From assembly GCA_021845645.1 (NCBI GenBank), contig JAJZVM010000001.1, positions 124,001-188,000 on the forward strand: a stretch of 64,000 nt of DNA. Reading direction: 5' to 3'. Below are positions 1 through 7,232 of this stretch, piece after piece; positions within the stretch are counted from its first letter, which is position 1; every line of letters begins with the position of its first letter. The notes beneath the pieces are model-generated. The model had not been told where the DNA came from. It did no database searches and was given only the letters and a program-made list of their open reading frames with translations. Made by a program: the position numbers and the translations under genes. The stretch is from Bacillota bacterium (GTDB lineage Bacteria; Bacillota_E; JAJZYS01; JAJYTV01).

Positions 1-57
1 GTGGCGCTTTACGGCCTTCTCACGGGCCTGCTGGCACTGCTGCTGGGCCTGCGCTGA
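1..57 (+). CDS. C-terminal fragment of an unidentified hydrophobic protein (partial at window edge)
   Basis: Frame 1 is open from the first base and ends with TGA at 55-57, giving 18 codons rich in Leu, Ala and Gly (ending LLALLLGLR). This looks like the last transmembrane helix of a membrane protein whose body lies upstream of the window. It could also begin at the GTG at position 1, but no upstream sequence is available to judge that. Function cannot be assigned. Bases 58-159, between this stop and the convergent gene, show nothing I recognise. Confidence 0.4.
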   Translation: MALYGLLTGLLALLLGLR

Positions 58-159
58 GCGCCCGCGTTTCCTCGCCCGGACCGGATCGCCTCTGCTGCCT
101 GAGCGCCTTCGCGGGCTCACGCGCACAGGCCGGCGCTGGCATGGCCGGCCGCCTTTGGG

Positions 160-678
160 TCAGCTTGCCGCCACAAGACCCGCCGCCGCCAGCAGCACGA
201 CGATCGCCAGGGCGACATTGGCGACGCCGATGCGCATCGCAAGCCTGCGGTAGTGCTCGGCCTGCCGCACCAGCGCTTCCGGCGGCGCTCCGCCGACCGT
301 CTCGATCTCGCGGCGCAGTGCGTGCGCCCGGTGCCCTAGGTAGACGTCGTGGATGATGCTCAAGCCGATCATCAGAATCACCGCGGAGAGCTTGACGCCG
401 AGCCAGAAGCCGAAGCTCGTCCTGTAGAACGAAGGCATCGCGAGGGCCCTAAGAGGGATGCCCATCAGGACGAGATTGAAGACGCCCGTCACGACAAGCA
501 GCCCGATCGCCGTCCATGCCAAGGGCAGCGATGCCCTGCCGACGGCACGGAACAACGTCGAGCGCTCCACTGGAGAAAGACTGCGGCTGACGGGACCGAG
601 CACGAATCCGGCGATCAGCATCTCGCCGATCCAGAACACCGCCGCAAACAGGTGGATGAACAGCACGATCTGGCGCAT
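160..678 (-). CDS. CopD-like / DUF4149-type integral membrane protein
   Basis: A 172-residue protein with four predicted transmembrane helices (about residues 4-26, 47-70, 87-108 and 148-170). The N-terminal segment, with His, Phe-Trp-Ile-Gly-Glu and a following Pro, resembles the CopD/DUF4149 group of small membrane proteins, some of which relate to copper handling; substrate and role here are unknown. The start at 678 is chosen because GGAGGAGG lies just upstream of that ATG; the open frame extends 35 codons further but without a ribosome site. It ends facing the plus-strand fragment at the window edge and lies 68 bp downstream of the PolX gene on the same strand, so the two may be cotranscribed. 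Confidence 0.65.
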   Translation of the reverse strand: MRQIVLFIHLFAAVFWIGEMLIAGFVLGPVSRSLSPVERSTLFRAVGRASLPLAWTAIGLLVVTGVFNLVLMGIPLRALAMPSFYRTSFGFWLGVKLSAVILMIGLSIIHDVYLGHRAHALRREIETVGGAPPEALVRQAEHYRRLAMRIGVANVALAIVVLLAAAGLVAAS

Positions 679-746
679 GCTCCTCGCCTCCTCCGGCATC
701 GTGGCGCAGGGGCAGGCCGGAGGATGTGACGCAAGGCACCACGGGT

Positions 747-2357
747 CTAGCGCAGCGCCTGCGCGGGCCTCAGGCGCTGCCACGGTCCGGCGTTCAGCAC
801 CTGGTGGCCGGTGATGCCCGCCTTCTGGGCCTGTGCGATGCCGAGCGGCATGTAGTCGAGCTCGTGGACCGAATGGGCATCCGTGTCGATCACGAAGCGC
901 AGTCCTTCGTGCAGATGCCCCTCGAGCCAGCGGTAGTCGAGGTCGAGGCGGCGCGGCGAGGCGCTCAGTTCGAGGGCGGTTTTGGTCTCGGCGGCGGCGG
1001 CGAACACCTTCGGCCAGTCCGCGGCGATCGGCGGTCGCTCGCCCAGCTTGCGCGCCCCAGGATGGCCGAGCACCGTGACGAGCGGGTGCTCGATCGCCCG
1101 CACGAGCCGTGAGGTCGCGGCGAACGTGTCCTGGTCGAACTGGTTGTGCACCGACGCGATCACGAGGTCGAGTTCCTCGAGAAGATCGTCAGGCAGGTCG
1201 AGCGAGCCGTCCGCGTGGATGTCCACCTCGCAGCCCTGCAGCAGCATGAAGCCTTCCGGCAGGCTGCGACGCAGTGTCTCGATCTCCAGCCGCTGCTGGC
1301 GGAAGCGCTCCGGTGTCAGTCCGCGCGCCACCTTGAGTCCCTGCGAGTGGTCGGTGACGGCGAGGTAGGCGTAGCCGCGCCGGGCGGCGGCCAGGGCCAT
1401 GCGTTCGATGTCCTCGAGGCCGTCCGACCAGTTCGAGTGGGTGTGCAGGTCGCCCTGGACCGCGTGCAGGACTTCCCCCCGCGCGCCTTGTCCGAGCGTG
1501 CGCAGCGGTGGAGACACCGGCTTCATGCCGGCATGGCGGAAGAGATCCTCCTCGTCCGGACACGCCACAGGGCGATCTCCCTGCCATAGTCCCTCCGCGG
1601 ACAGGTGCAGCCCCCGGTGGCCAAGCGCCTCCTGTACCTCCGCGACGAACGCCTGCGGTCCCGTGTGCCAGAGGAGCGCCGCCCCGCGGGCCTCCTCGCG
1701 AACGAACAGCATCGCTTCCTCGTCCATGCGCCAGGTGCCGTCCAGGACGAGCGGCAGGCGATCGCGCCATGCTCTGCGCGCCTCGCCTCCGTCCGTGGCG
1801 AGCCACCTTGGCCGGCACACCGTCGGGTCCAGTCGGCGCATGGCGCCGAGCGGCGCGACCTGCCCGATGGTCCGTCGCAGGTCCTCGGTGAGCGCCAGGA
1901 GATCCGGCAAGGGCACCCCGCGACGCCGCTCCTCGAAGGCACGCAGGATCTGATGCCGCTGGCCCCGCGAGATGCCGGGCAAATCCTCGCCAGCAGAGAG
2001 GCGGGTCTCAAGCGCCTGGACCGTACCGATGCCGATTGCCCAGAGCCTGCGGGCGGTGCTTGGACCGACACCCGGAAGCCTGAGAAGCCACGAGAGCTCC
2101 GGCGGCTGCTCGCGGCGACGCCGCACAAGGCCTTCAGGCAGCTCGCCCGCCGCCATGCGGAGGATCTTCCCGGCGATCTTCCGTCCGATCCCCGGCGTTC
2201 CTTCGAGCGCCTCGCGGCTGCCGAGATCGAGCGCCTGCATCTCCAGCCGGCGCGCCGCCTCGCGATAGGTGCGCACCTTGAATGGGCTCTCGCCGGCGAA
2301 CGCGACGCGGTCGGCGAGCTCATGAAGCCAGGCCGCGATCTCCCTCGAATTCGCCAC
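747..2357 (-). CDS. polX: PolX-family protein: HhH/8-kDa region, eroded polymerase core, intact PHP phosphoesterase domain
   Basis: 536 residues, near the usual 570 of bacterial PolX. The N-terminal 130 residues carry two helix-hairpin-helix motifs (GTPGIGRKIAGKI and LPGVGPSTARRL) as in the DNA-binding part of family X polymerases. The C-terminal PHP domain (about 302-536) is complete: GDLHTHSNWSDG, VTDHS, GCEVDI, ASVHN, LGHPGARKLG and DTDAHS supply the metal ligands expected of its 3'-5' exonuclease/AP-endonuclease. In between, the nucleotidyltransferase signature GSxRRG...GDxD that binds catalytic Mg is not visible. The protein may therefore be a nuclease that no longer polymerises. The GTG at 2357 is preferred because AGGGGAGG lies seven bases before it; an ATG at 2378 is in frame but worse placed. 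Confidence 0.85.
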   Translation of the reverse strand: MANSREIAAWLHELADRVAFAGESPFKVRTYREAARRLEMQALDLGSREALEGTPGIGRKIAGKILRMAAGELPEGLVRRRREQPPELSWLLRLPGVGPSTARRLWAIGIGTVQALETRLSAGEDLPGISRGQRHQILRAFEERRRGVPLPDLLALTEDLRRTIGQVAPLGAMRRLDPTVCRPRWLATDGGEARRAWRDRLPLVLDGTWRMDEEAMLFVREEARGAALLWHTGPQAFVAEVQEALGHRGLHLSAEGLWQGDRPVACPDEEDLFRHAGMKPVSPPLRTLGQGARGEVLHAVQGDLHTHSNWSDGLEDIERMALAAARRGYAYLAVTDHSQGLKVARGLTPERFRQQRLEIETLRRSLPEGFMLLQGCEVDIHADGSLDLPDDLLEELDLVIASVHNQFDQDTFAATSRLVRAIEHPLVTVLGHPGARKLGERPPIAADWPKVFAAAAETKTALELSASPRRLDLDYRWLEGHLHEGLRFVIDTDAHSVHELDYMPLGIAQAQKAGITGHQVLNAGPWQRLRPAQALR

Positions 2358-2455
2358 GCGAACGCCTCCCCTAGGCATGCTCGCCCATCGGGCACCCCGG
2401 CATGCACAGGGCGGCCGCCGCCGGTCCGTCAGGCGAACGTGGCCCGTGGGCGTGC

Positions 2456-2461
2456 TATAAT
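2456..2461 (+). promoter_or_regulatory. -10 hexamer of the T-box/aspS promoter
   Basis: A perfect TATAAT stands 6-7 bases before the point where the T-box stem I sequence begins. No good -35 hexamer is seen at 17 bp spacing (GCGAAC at 2433-2438). The divergent PolX gene starts at 2357, so 2358-2455 must hold both promoters. Confidence 0.6.
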
Positions 2462-2467
2462 GACCCA

Positions 2468-2692
2468 AACGATGAAGGAGACCAGTAGCGGCAGCCGCCG
2501 GGATCAAGAGAGCCGCCGACGCTGCGATGGCGGTTTCCGGCCACCGCGAAGACGCTCCCGAGCGCATGGCCGAAGGCCTTCCCGAGGCTATGCCGTAACG
2601 CCCACGTCACGGGCAGCAAAGAGGCCGGCCGATGGCCGGCGAAGTGCGGTGGCACCACGACGCCCCCTCGTCCGCACAGGACGTGGGGGTCA
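2468..2692 (+). ncRNA. T-box leader RNA, probable Asp specifier (GAC)
   Basis: The leader of the downstream tRNA synthetase has the ordered marks of a T-box. These are GATGAAGGAGACCAGTAG at the base of stem I; AGAGAG (AG bulge) followed by a distal loop GCTGCGA (GNTGNRA); an F-box-like CCGTAACGC; a stem III (GCCGGC/GGCCGGC, about 2622-2640); and the T-box proper AAGTGCGGTGGCACCACG at 2642-2659. A GAC at 2551-2553 on the 3' side of stem I is placed as a specifier would be and fits an aspartate enzyme. A hairpin follows at 2663-2689 (11-bp arms, one mismatch) without a U tract. It stands just before the GGAGGTGG ribosome site, so control might be translational rather than by termination. Uncharged tRNA-Asp is the expected signal. 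Confidence 0.85.
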
Positions 2693-2713
2693 TGTCTTGC
2701 TGGAGGTGGTGCC

Positions 2714-4012
2714 TTGAACCGCGTCTTGGCCCGCGAACTCCCCGAGCACCTCGGCCACGAGGTCGTGCTCCAAGGTTGGCTCAGCCAGCTGCGCAGGCTG
2801 CGAGCGCTCTCGTTCCTCATCCTGCGCGACCGCAGCGGCACGGCACAGGTGCTGCTGCACGACCCCTCCCTGATCGAGCGCATCGCGGCACTGCCGCACG
2901 AGTCGGTGCTGGAGGTGCGCGGCCGCGTGGCGCCGCGCGGCGACGGGCGATCCGGCGCCGAGCTGCAGCAGCCAGAGATCGATGTCCTGGCTGCTGCCCA
3001 TGAACCGCCGCCCTTCGACCTGTTCCGCCCGGATCTCGACCTGCCACTGCCGACCTTGCTGGACTACGCGCCACTGTCGCTGCGCCACCCCAGGCGCAAG
3101 GCGGTCTTCGAGATCGCCGCCGCGGCCGCAGGCGGCTTTCGGGCGAGCCTGCGGCGAGAGGGCTTCGTCGAGATCCACACGCCGAAGATCGTCGCCGCGG
3201 CCACCGAGGGCGGTGCGAACGTATTCCCCGTGGCGTACTTCGACAAGACGGCCTATCTCGCCCAGAGTCCCCAGTTCTACAAGCAGATGATGGTCGGCGT
3301 CTTCGAGCGGGTGTTCGAGATCGGCCCGGTATTCCGCGCGGAACCGCACGACACGCCGCGCCATCTGAACGAGTACGTGTCGCTCGACGCCGAGATGGGC
3401 TTCATCGACGACCACCGGACGGTCATGGCCATGTTGCAGGAGGTCATCGCCGGCATGCTGGCCGCCGTTGTCTCGGAGGCGGGGCCCGCCCTCGCGCTGC
3501 TCAACGTCCGGTTGCCGGACCTGCCCTCGACCTTCCCGAGCCTCCACTTCGCAGAGGCCCAGAAGCTGCTCGCAAAGGTCCGGCCAGGCGGCGAGGAGCC
3601 GCAGGACCTGGCGCCGGCGGACGAGCTGTGGCTCGGTGCCTGGGCCAGGCGCGAGTTCAGCTCGGACGTGCTCTTCGTCGAGGGCTACCCGGCCGCCGCC
3701 CGTCCCTTCTACACCCATCCAGACCCCGAGCGGCCCGGGTACACGCGCGGTTTCGACCTCCTCTTCCGCGGCGTCGAACTTGTCACGGGCGGGCAGCGCC
3801 TGCACCGCTACGAGGACTATCTCGAGGCCCTCTCCCGCCGCAACATCGATCCCTCCCCCTTCGCCGGCTACCTGCAGGCGTTCCGCTTCGGCATGCCGCC
3901 GCATGGCGGCTTCGCCATCGGGCTTGAGCGCTTCGTAGCCAGGCTTCTCGGCCTCGACAACCTGCGGGAGGCAACCCTCTTCCCGCGCGACCTCAGCCGC
4001 CTGGAGCCGTAG
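2714..4012 (+). CDS. aspS: aspartyl-tRNA synthetase, archaeal/non-discriminating type
   Basis: 432 residues, the size of archaeal-type AspRS (about 430-440) and much shorter than the 580-residue bacterial form with its GAD insertion. It has an N-terminal OB-fold anticodon domain (about 15-105) and a class II core. LAQSPQFYKQ is typical of this group, with motif 2 around FRAEPHDTPRHLNE and motif 3 GGFAIGLERFVARLLG. Such enzymes often charge both tRNA-Asp and tRNA-Asn and then need GatCAB to make Asn-tRNA. The start is TTG at 2714 with GGAGGTGG four bases upstream. A lone transcription unit under the T-box leader; the next gene has its own promoter region. An asparaginyl enzyme cannot be excluded from the fold alone, but the GAC specifier favours Asp. 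Confidence 0.9.
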   Translation: MNRVLARELPEHLGHEVVLQGWLSQLRRLRALSFLILRDRSGTAQVLLHDPSLIERIAALPHESVLEVRGRVAPRGDGRSGAELQQPEIDVLAAAHEPPPFDLFRPDLDLPLPTLLDYAPLSLRHPRRKAVFEIAAAAAGGFRASLRREGFVEIHTPKIVAAATEGGANVFPVAYFDKTAYLAQSPQFYKQMMVGVFERVFEIGPVFRAEPHDTPRHLNEYVSLDAEMGFIDDHRTVMAMLQEVIAGMLAAVVSEAGPALALLNVRLPDLPSTFPSLHFAEAQKLLAKVRPGGEEPQDLAPADELWLGAWARREFSSDVLFVEGYPAAARPFYTHPDPERPGYTRGFDLLFRGVELVTGGQRLHRYEDYLEALSRRNIDPSPFAGYLQAFRFGMPPHGGFAIGLERFVARLLGLDNLREATLFPRDLSRLEP

Positions 4013-4035
4013 GCGGCATGCTGCCGCTTCCTTCC

Positions 4036-4057
4036 CACCTGTACCTGGGTACAGGTG
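4036..4057 (+). promoter_or_regulatory. 22-bp palindromic operator upstream of MFS gene 1
   Basis: Arms CACCTGTACC and GGTACAGGTG form a perfect inverted repeat around TG. A further half-site CCTGTACC follows at 4063-4070. A possible -10 (TAGAAT, 4101-4106) and the gene's ribosome site come next. The form suits a dimeric repressor of the TetR/GntR sort, but no such regulator is adjacent. It also lies just after the aspS stop, so a termination role is possible, though no T run follows. Confidence 0.5.
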
Positions 4058-4131
4058 TCCGCCTGTACCAGCGGGCGAGGCCATGCACAGGCTGACCCCT
4101 TAGAATGGCTTCGAGGCGAAGGAGGCGGACG

Positions 4132-5370
4132 ATGGGGATCATCCTGCGCTACCAAGGTTTCCGCGCCGTCTGGCTGGGCCAGCTCTTCTCGCAGCTCGGC
4201 AACGCGGTCTTCATGATCATGGCCCTATGGGAGATCCAGTTGCGCCAGCCGGAGCTTCTCTCCGTCGCCGGCGTCGCCATGGTCCTGCCGACCCTGCTCG
4301 CCGCCGTAGGCGGCGTCTTCGTGGACCGCAGCCACCCCGCGCGCCTGATGCTCTGGACGGACGTCCTGCGCGGCGTTGCCGTCGCGCTTGGCCTGCTCTG
4401 CCTCCTGCTTCCGGGCAGCCTCGACATCGTCACCATCGCCCTGATCGCGGTGAACAGCCTTGGCGCCGCGTTCTTCGGCCCTGCGGAGACGGTCGTCATC
4501 CCGCGCCTCGTCGCCACGGATGACCTTGCGGGCGCGAACGGCCTCTACAGCCTCACGGCGCAGCTGTCGAGCGCCATCGGCTCCGCCATTGGCGGTGCCG
4601 CCATCGTCGCGATCGGCGTCGCATGGGTGTTCGGCTTCGACATGGTCTCGTTCTGGATCTCCGCCGCGGCCATCCTGCTGATGCTGAAGACCTTCACCTG
4701 GGTACCCAAATCCCGAGAGGCCGCGGGCGCCCAGGCGCAAGGCTTCGGCGCGAGCCTGCGCGCAGGATTTGTCGCGCTGCGGGCTCTGCCAGGCATCCTG
4801 CCGCTCATGCCGGCCGTACTCTTGATCAACTTCGCGTTCATGGCCGCCTTCACGATGCTGCCCTACTGGATCCACCACGTCCTCGGCGCCGGCGCCCTCG
4901 ATTACGGGCTGATCGACGCCGCCTGGGCGGCCGGCATGGTCCTCGGAAGCCTGCTGGCCGGCCGCTTCGGCGGCTTCAAGCTCCGTACCACGAGCGCATT
5001 GATGTTCGCCGGACAGTCTCTGCTCATGCTGCTCTTCCCCTTCGCCACGTCGAGCCTCCTGGCGGCGCTCCTGCTGCTCCTGGCAGGTCTCGGCAACGGC
5101 GTCGCCAACGCGCTTCTCTTCACGGTCATGCAGCGCCTGACGCCGGAGGAACTGCGCGGACGCGTCTTCGGCGTCCTCTTCACGCTGTTCGGCCTCGCGA
5201 ACCCGCTCGGGTCTCTGGCCGCAGGCCTCGCGCTGCACCACGTGCCGCTCGCGTGGTCCTGGTTCGCCGCCGGACTCTCGGGCATCTGGCTGACGGCGGC
5301 GATCTGGATCCGCGTGCCGGACGACCTCGGCGGCCGTGAGGCGGCCCTGGCCGCCAACGACGCCGTCTGA
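4132..5370 (+). CDS. MFS transporter (MFS_3 / macrolide-efflux type), paralogue 1
   Basis: 412 residues with about twelve hydrophobic helices and the MFS motif region FVDRSHPARLMLWTDVLRG between helices 2 and 3. It matches the MFS_3 group (MefA-, EntS-like), proton-driven exporters of drugs or siderophores in the cytoplasmic membrane. ATG 4132 is chosen because AAGGAGG stands six bases before it; an in-frame ATG at 4105 lacks a site. The next gene is a close paralogue, nearly residue-for-residue alike over most of its length, so this is a tandem duplication. The substrate is unknown. The palindrome at 4036-4057 may be its operator. Confidence 0.85.
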   Translation: MGIILRYQGFRAVWLGQLFSQLGNAVFMIMALWEIQLRQPELLSVAGVAMVLPTLLAAVGGVFVDRSHPARLMLWTDVLRGVAVALGLLCLLLPGSLDIVTIALIAVNSLGAAFFGPAETVVIPRLVATDDLAGANGLYSLTAQLSSAIGSAIGGAAIVAIGVAWVFGFDMVSFWISAAAILLMLKTFTWVPKSREAAGAQAQGFGASLRAGFVALRALPGILPLMPAVLLINFAFMAAFTMLPYWIHHVLGAGALDYGLIDAAWAAGMVLGSLLAGRFGGFKLRTTSALMFAGQSLLMLLFPFATSSLLAALLLLLAGLGNGVANALLFTVMQRLTPEELRGRVFGVLFTLFGLANPLGSLAAGLALHHVPLAWSWFAAGLSGIWLTAAIWIRVPDDLGGREAALAANDAV

Positions 5371-5472
5371 TCCGCGCCGCGGCGCAAGGGGGCAGGCGCC
5401 GTCGCCGGTCGTCCCCGCGAAGCTAGACCGGCGCGTCCACTCCGGCAGGTACGATCCACGGGGAGGCGGATG

Positions 5473-6711
5473 ATGGGCATCCTCCTGCGCAACCAGGGCT
5501 TCCGCGCCGTCTGGCTAGGGCAGCTCTTCTCGCAGCTCGGCAACGCGGTTTTCCTGATCATGGCCCTCTGGGAGATCCAGTTGCACCAGCCGGAGCTTCT
5601 CTCGATCGCAGGCGTCGCCATGGTCCTGCCAACCCTGCTCGCCGCCGTGGGCGGCGTCTTCGTGGATCGTCACCACCCGGGGCGCCTGATGCTCTGGACG
5701 GACATCCTGCGCGGCGCCGCCGTCGCGCTCGGCCTGCTCTGCCTGCTGCTGCCGGGCAGCCTCGACCTGGTCACGATCGCCCTGATCGCCGTGAACAGCC
5801 TTGGTGCCGCGCTCTTCGGGCCCGCCGAAATGGTCGTCATCCCGCGCCTCGTCGCCACGAGCGACCTGGCTGGTGCGAACGGCGTCTACAACCTCACCTA
5901 CCAGATCGCAAACGCGGTCGGCGCCGCGATCGGCGGCGCCGCCATCGTTGCGATCGGTGTCGCGTGGGTGTTCTCGTTCGACATGATCTCGTTCTGGATC
6001 TCCGCCGCTGCCATTCTGCTCATGCTCAAGACGTTCACCTGGGCGCCCAGGACACCAGAGGCGGCGGGCGCTCCCGCGCAAAGCTTCGGTGAGAGCCTGC
6101 GCGAGGGGTTCGCGGCCTTGCGGCGCCTGCCGGTCGTGCTGCCTGTCCTGCCCGCCGCCCTCGTGATCAACTTCTCCTTCATGGCTGCCTTCACGATGCT
6201 GCCCTACTGGGTCCACCACGTCCTCGGCGCCGGCGCGGTTAGCTATGGGCTCGTCGCCGCCGCCTGGGCCATCGGGCTGGTCGCCGGCAGCCTGCTCGCC
6301 GGTCGGTTCGGCGCCTGGGCACTGAGGACGTCGATGCTCCTGATGTTCGCCGGGCAGTCCCTGCTACTGCTCCTCTTTCCCTTCGCCGGCTCGGCCGTTG
6401 CCGCCGCGGCACTGCTGCTGCTGGCCGGTACGGCAAACGGCATCGGCAACGCGCTGACCTTCGCCATGCTGCAGCGCATGACGCCGGAGGAGCTGCGCGG
6501 GCGCGTCTTCGGCGTCGTGTTCACGCTGTTCGGCCTCGCGAACCCGCTCGGCTCCCTGGCCGCCGGCCTTGCCCTGCACCGCGTGCCACTCGCCTGGTCC
6601 TGGTTCGCCGCAGGGGCTGCAGGCATCTGGCTCGCCGCGGTGATCTGGCGGCATGTGCCGGCCGATCTCGCCGGCGACGCGCCGCCGCAGAGTGCACCGT
6701 CCAGCGGCTGA
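5473..6711 (+). CDS. MFS transporter (MFS_3 / macrolide-efflux type), paralogue 2
   Basis: 412 residues, the same length as paralogue 1 and aligned with it from MGILLRNQGF to the C-terminus without visible gaps. The membrane helices are nearly identical and differences cluster in loops, for instance around residues 195-210 and 278-290. Two ATGs overlap the site (5470 and 5473). The second is preferred because it gives better spacing from GGGGAGG and matches the start of the paralogue. Only about 100 bp separates the two genes, with no terminator, so they are probably cotranscribed. The MarR-type repressor gene and an ABC exporter follow, making a four-gene efflux block. Confidence 0.85.
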   Translation: MGILLRNQGFRAVWLGQLFSQLGNAVFLIMALWEIQLHQPELLSIAGVAMVLPTLLAAVGGVFVDRHHPGRLMLWTDILRGAAVALGLLCLLLPGSLDLVTIALIAVNSLGAALFGPAEMVVIPRLVATSDLAGANGVYNLTYQIANAVGAAIGGAAIVAIGVAWVFSFDMISFWISAAAILLMLKTFTWAPRTPEAAGAPAQSFGESLREGFAALRRLPVVLPVLPAALVINFSFMAAFTMLPYWVHHVLGAGAVSYGLVAAAWAIGLVAGSLLAGRFGAWALRTSMLLMFAGQSLLLLLFPFAGSAVAAAALLLLAGTANGIGNALTFAMLQRMTPEELRGRVFGVVFTLFGLANPLGSLAAGLALHRVPLAWSWFAAGAAGIWLAAVIWRHVPADLAGDAPPQSAPSSG

Positions 6712-6743
6712 GCGGCGGATCTTCGCGGCGCTCTGTGCTACAC

Positions 6744-6768
6744 TTGGTTCGCTAGACTAGCGAATCAA
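6744..6768 (+). promoter_or_regulatory. 25-bp inverted repeat, probable MarR operator
   Basis: TTGGTTCGCTAG and CTAGCGAATCAA are inverted copies around a single A, with one G:T difference. The repeat ends 14 bp before the marR-type start codon, the usual place for autoregulation by this family. A TACACT just before it could be the -10. Confidence 0.7.
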
Positions 6769-6782
6769 GCGATGGTGATTCC

Positions 6783-7232
6783 ATGAGCGGCCGCATCGAC
6801 GAGCTCCAGGACCTTGACCGCACCCTTGAAGAGTTCCGGCGCCGCTGGCGCGTCCGCCTGCGCCGGGCCACGCGCGACGCCCTGGGCGAGGGCGTGGGCC
6901 TGCGGGCCTTCCCTCTGCTCGAGCAGCTCGTTGCGCATGGGCCGCTATCCCCGACCGACCTCGCGCAGCGGCTCGAGCTCAGGACGAGCACGATCGCGGC
7001 CCACATCGATCGCCTGGAGGAGATGGGCTGGGCGATGCGGGGCGGTCAAGGCCGCAAAGGCGTGCGGGTGACCGCGACGGCGGAGGGTGAGGCCGTCCAC
7101 CGCCGCTATCTCGCACTGCGTCTGCAACTCCTCGCCGAGTTCGTCGCGCCGCTCGCCGCATCGGACCTGCAGACCCTCGCCCGTCTGCTCAACGAGCTCC
7201 TGCGCCAGATGCAGCAGGAGGACGCGCGATGA
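6783..7232 (+). CDS. MarR-family transcriptional regulator
   Basis: 149 residues with a winged-helix core: helix-turn-helix around LSPTDLAQRLELRTSTIAAHIDRL (about 55-80), then the wing GQGRKGVRVTATAEGE. MarR proteins are dimeric repressors released by small aromatic or drug-like ligands. The stop overlaps the start of the ABC exporter by four bases (ATGA), so regulator and exporter are one operon, and the inverted repeat just upstream is the likely operator. By position it may also control the MFS pair. The start is the ATG at 6783; its ribosome site is weak (GGTGATT). Confidence 0.88.
   Translation: MSGRIDELQDLDRTLEEFRRRWRVRLRRATRDALGEGVGLRAFPLLEQLVAHGPLSPTDLAQRLELRTSTIAAHIDRLEEMGWAMRGGQGRKGVRVTATAEGEAVHRRYLALRLQLLAEFVAPLAASDLQTLARLLNELLRQMQQEDAR

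Noticed and set aside
2690..4084. A 464-codon minus-strand frame opposite aspS
   Set aside because: aspS has all class II synthetase motifs and a T-box leader; the antisense frame has none.
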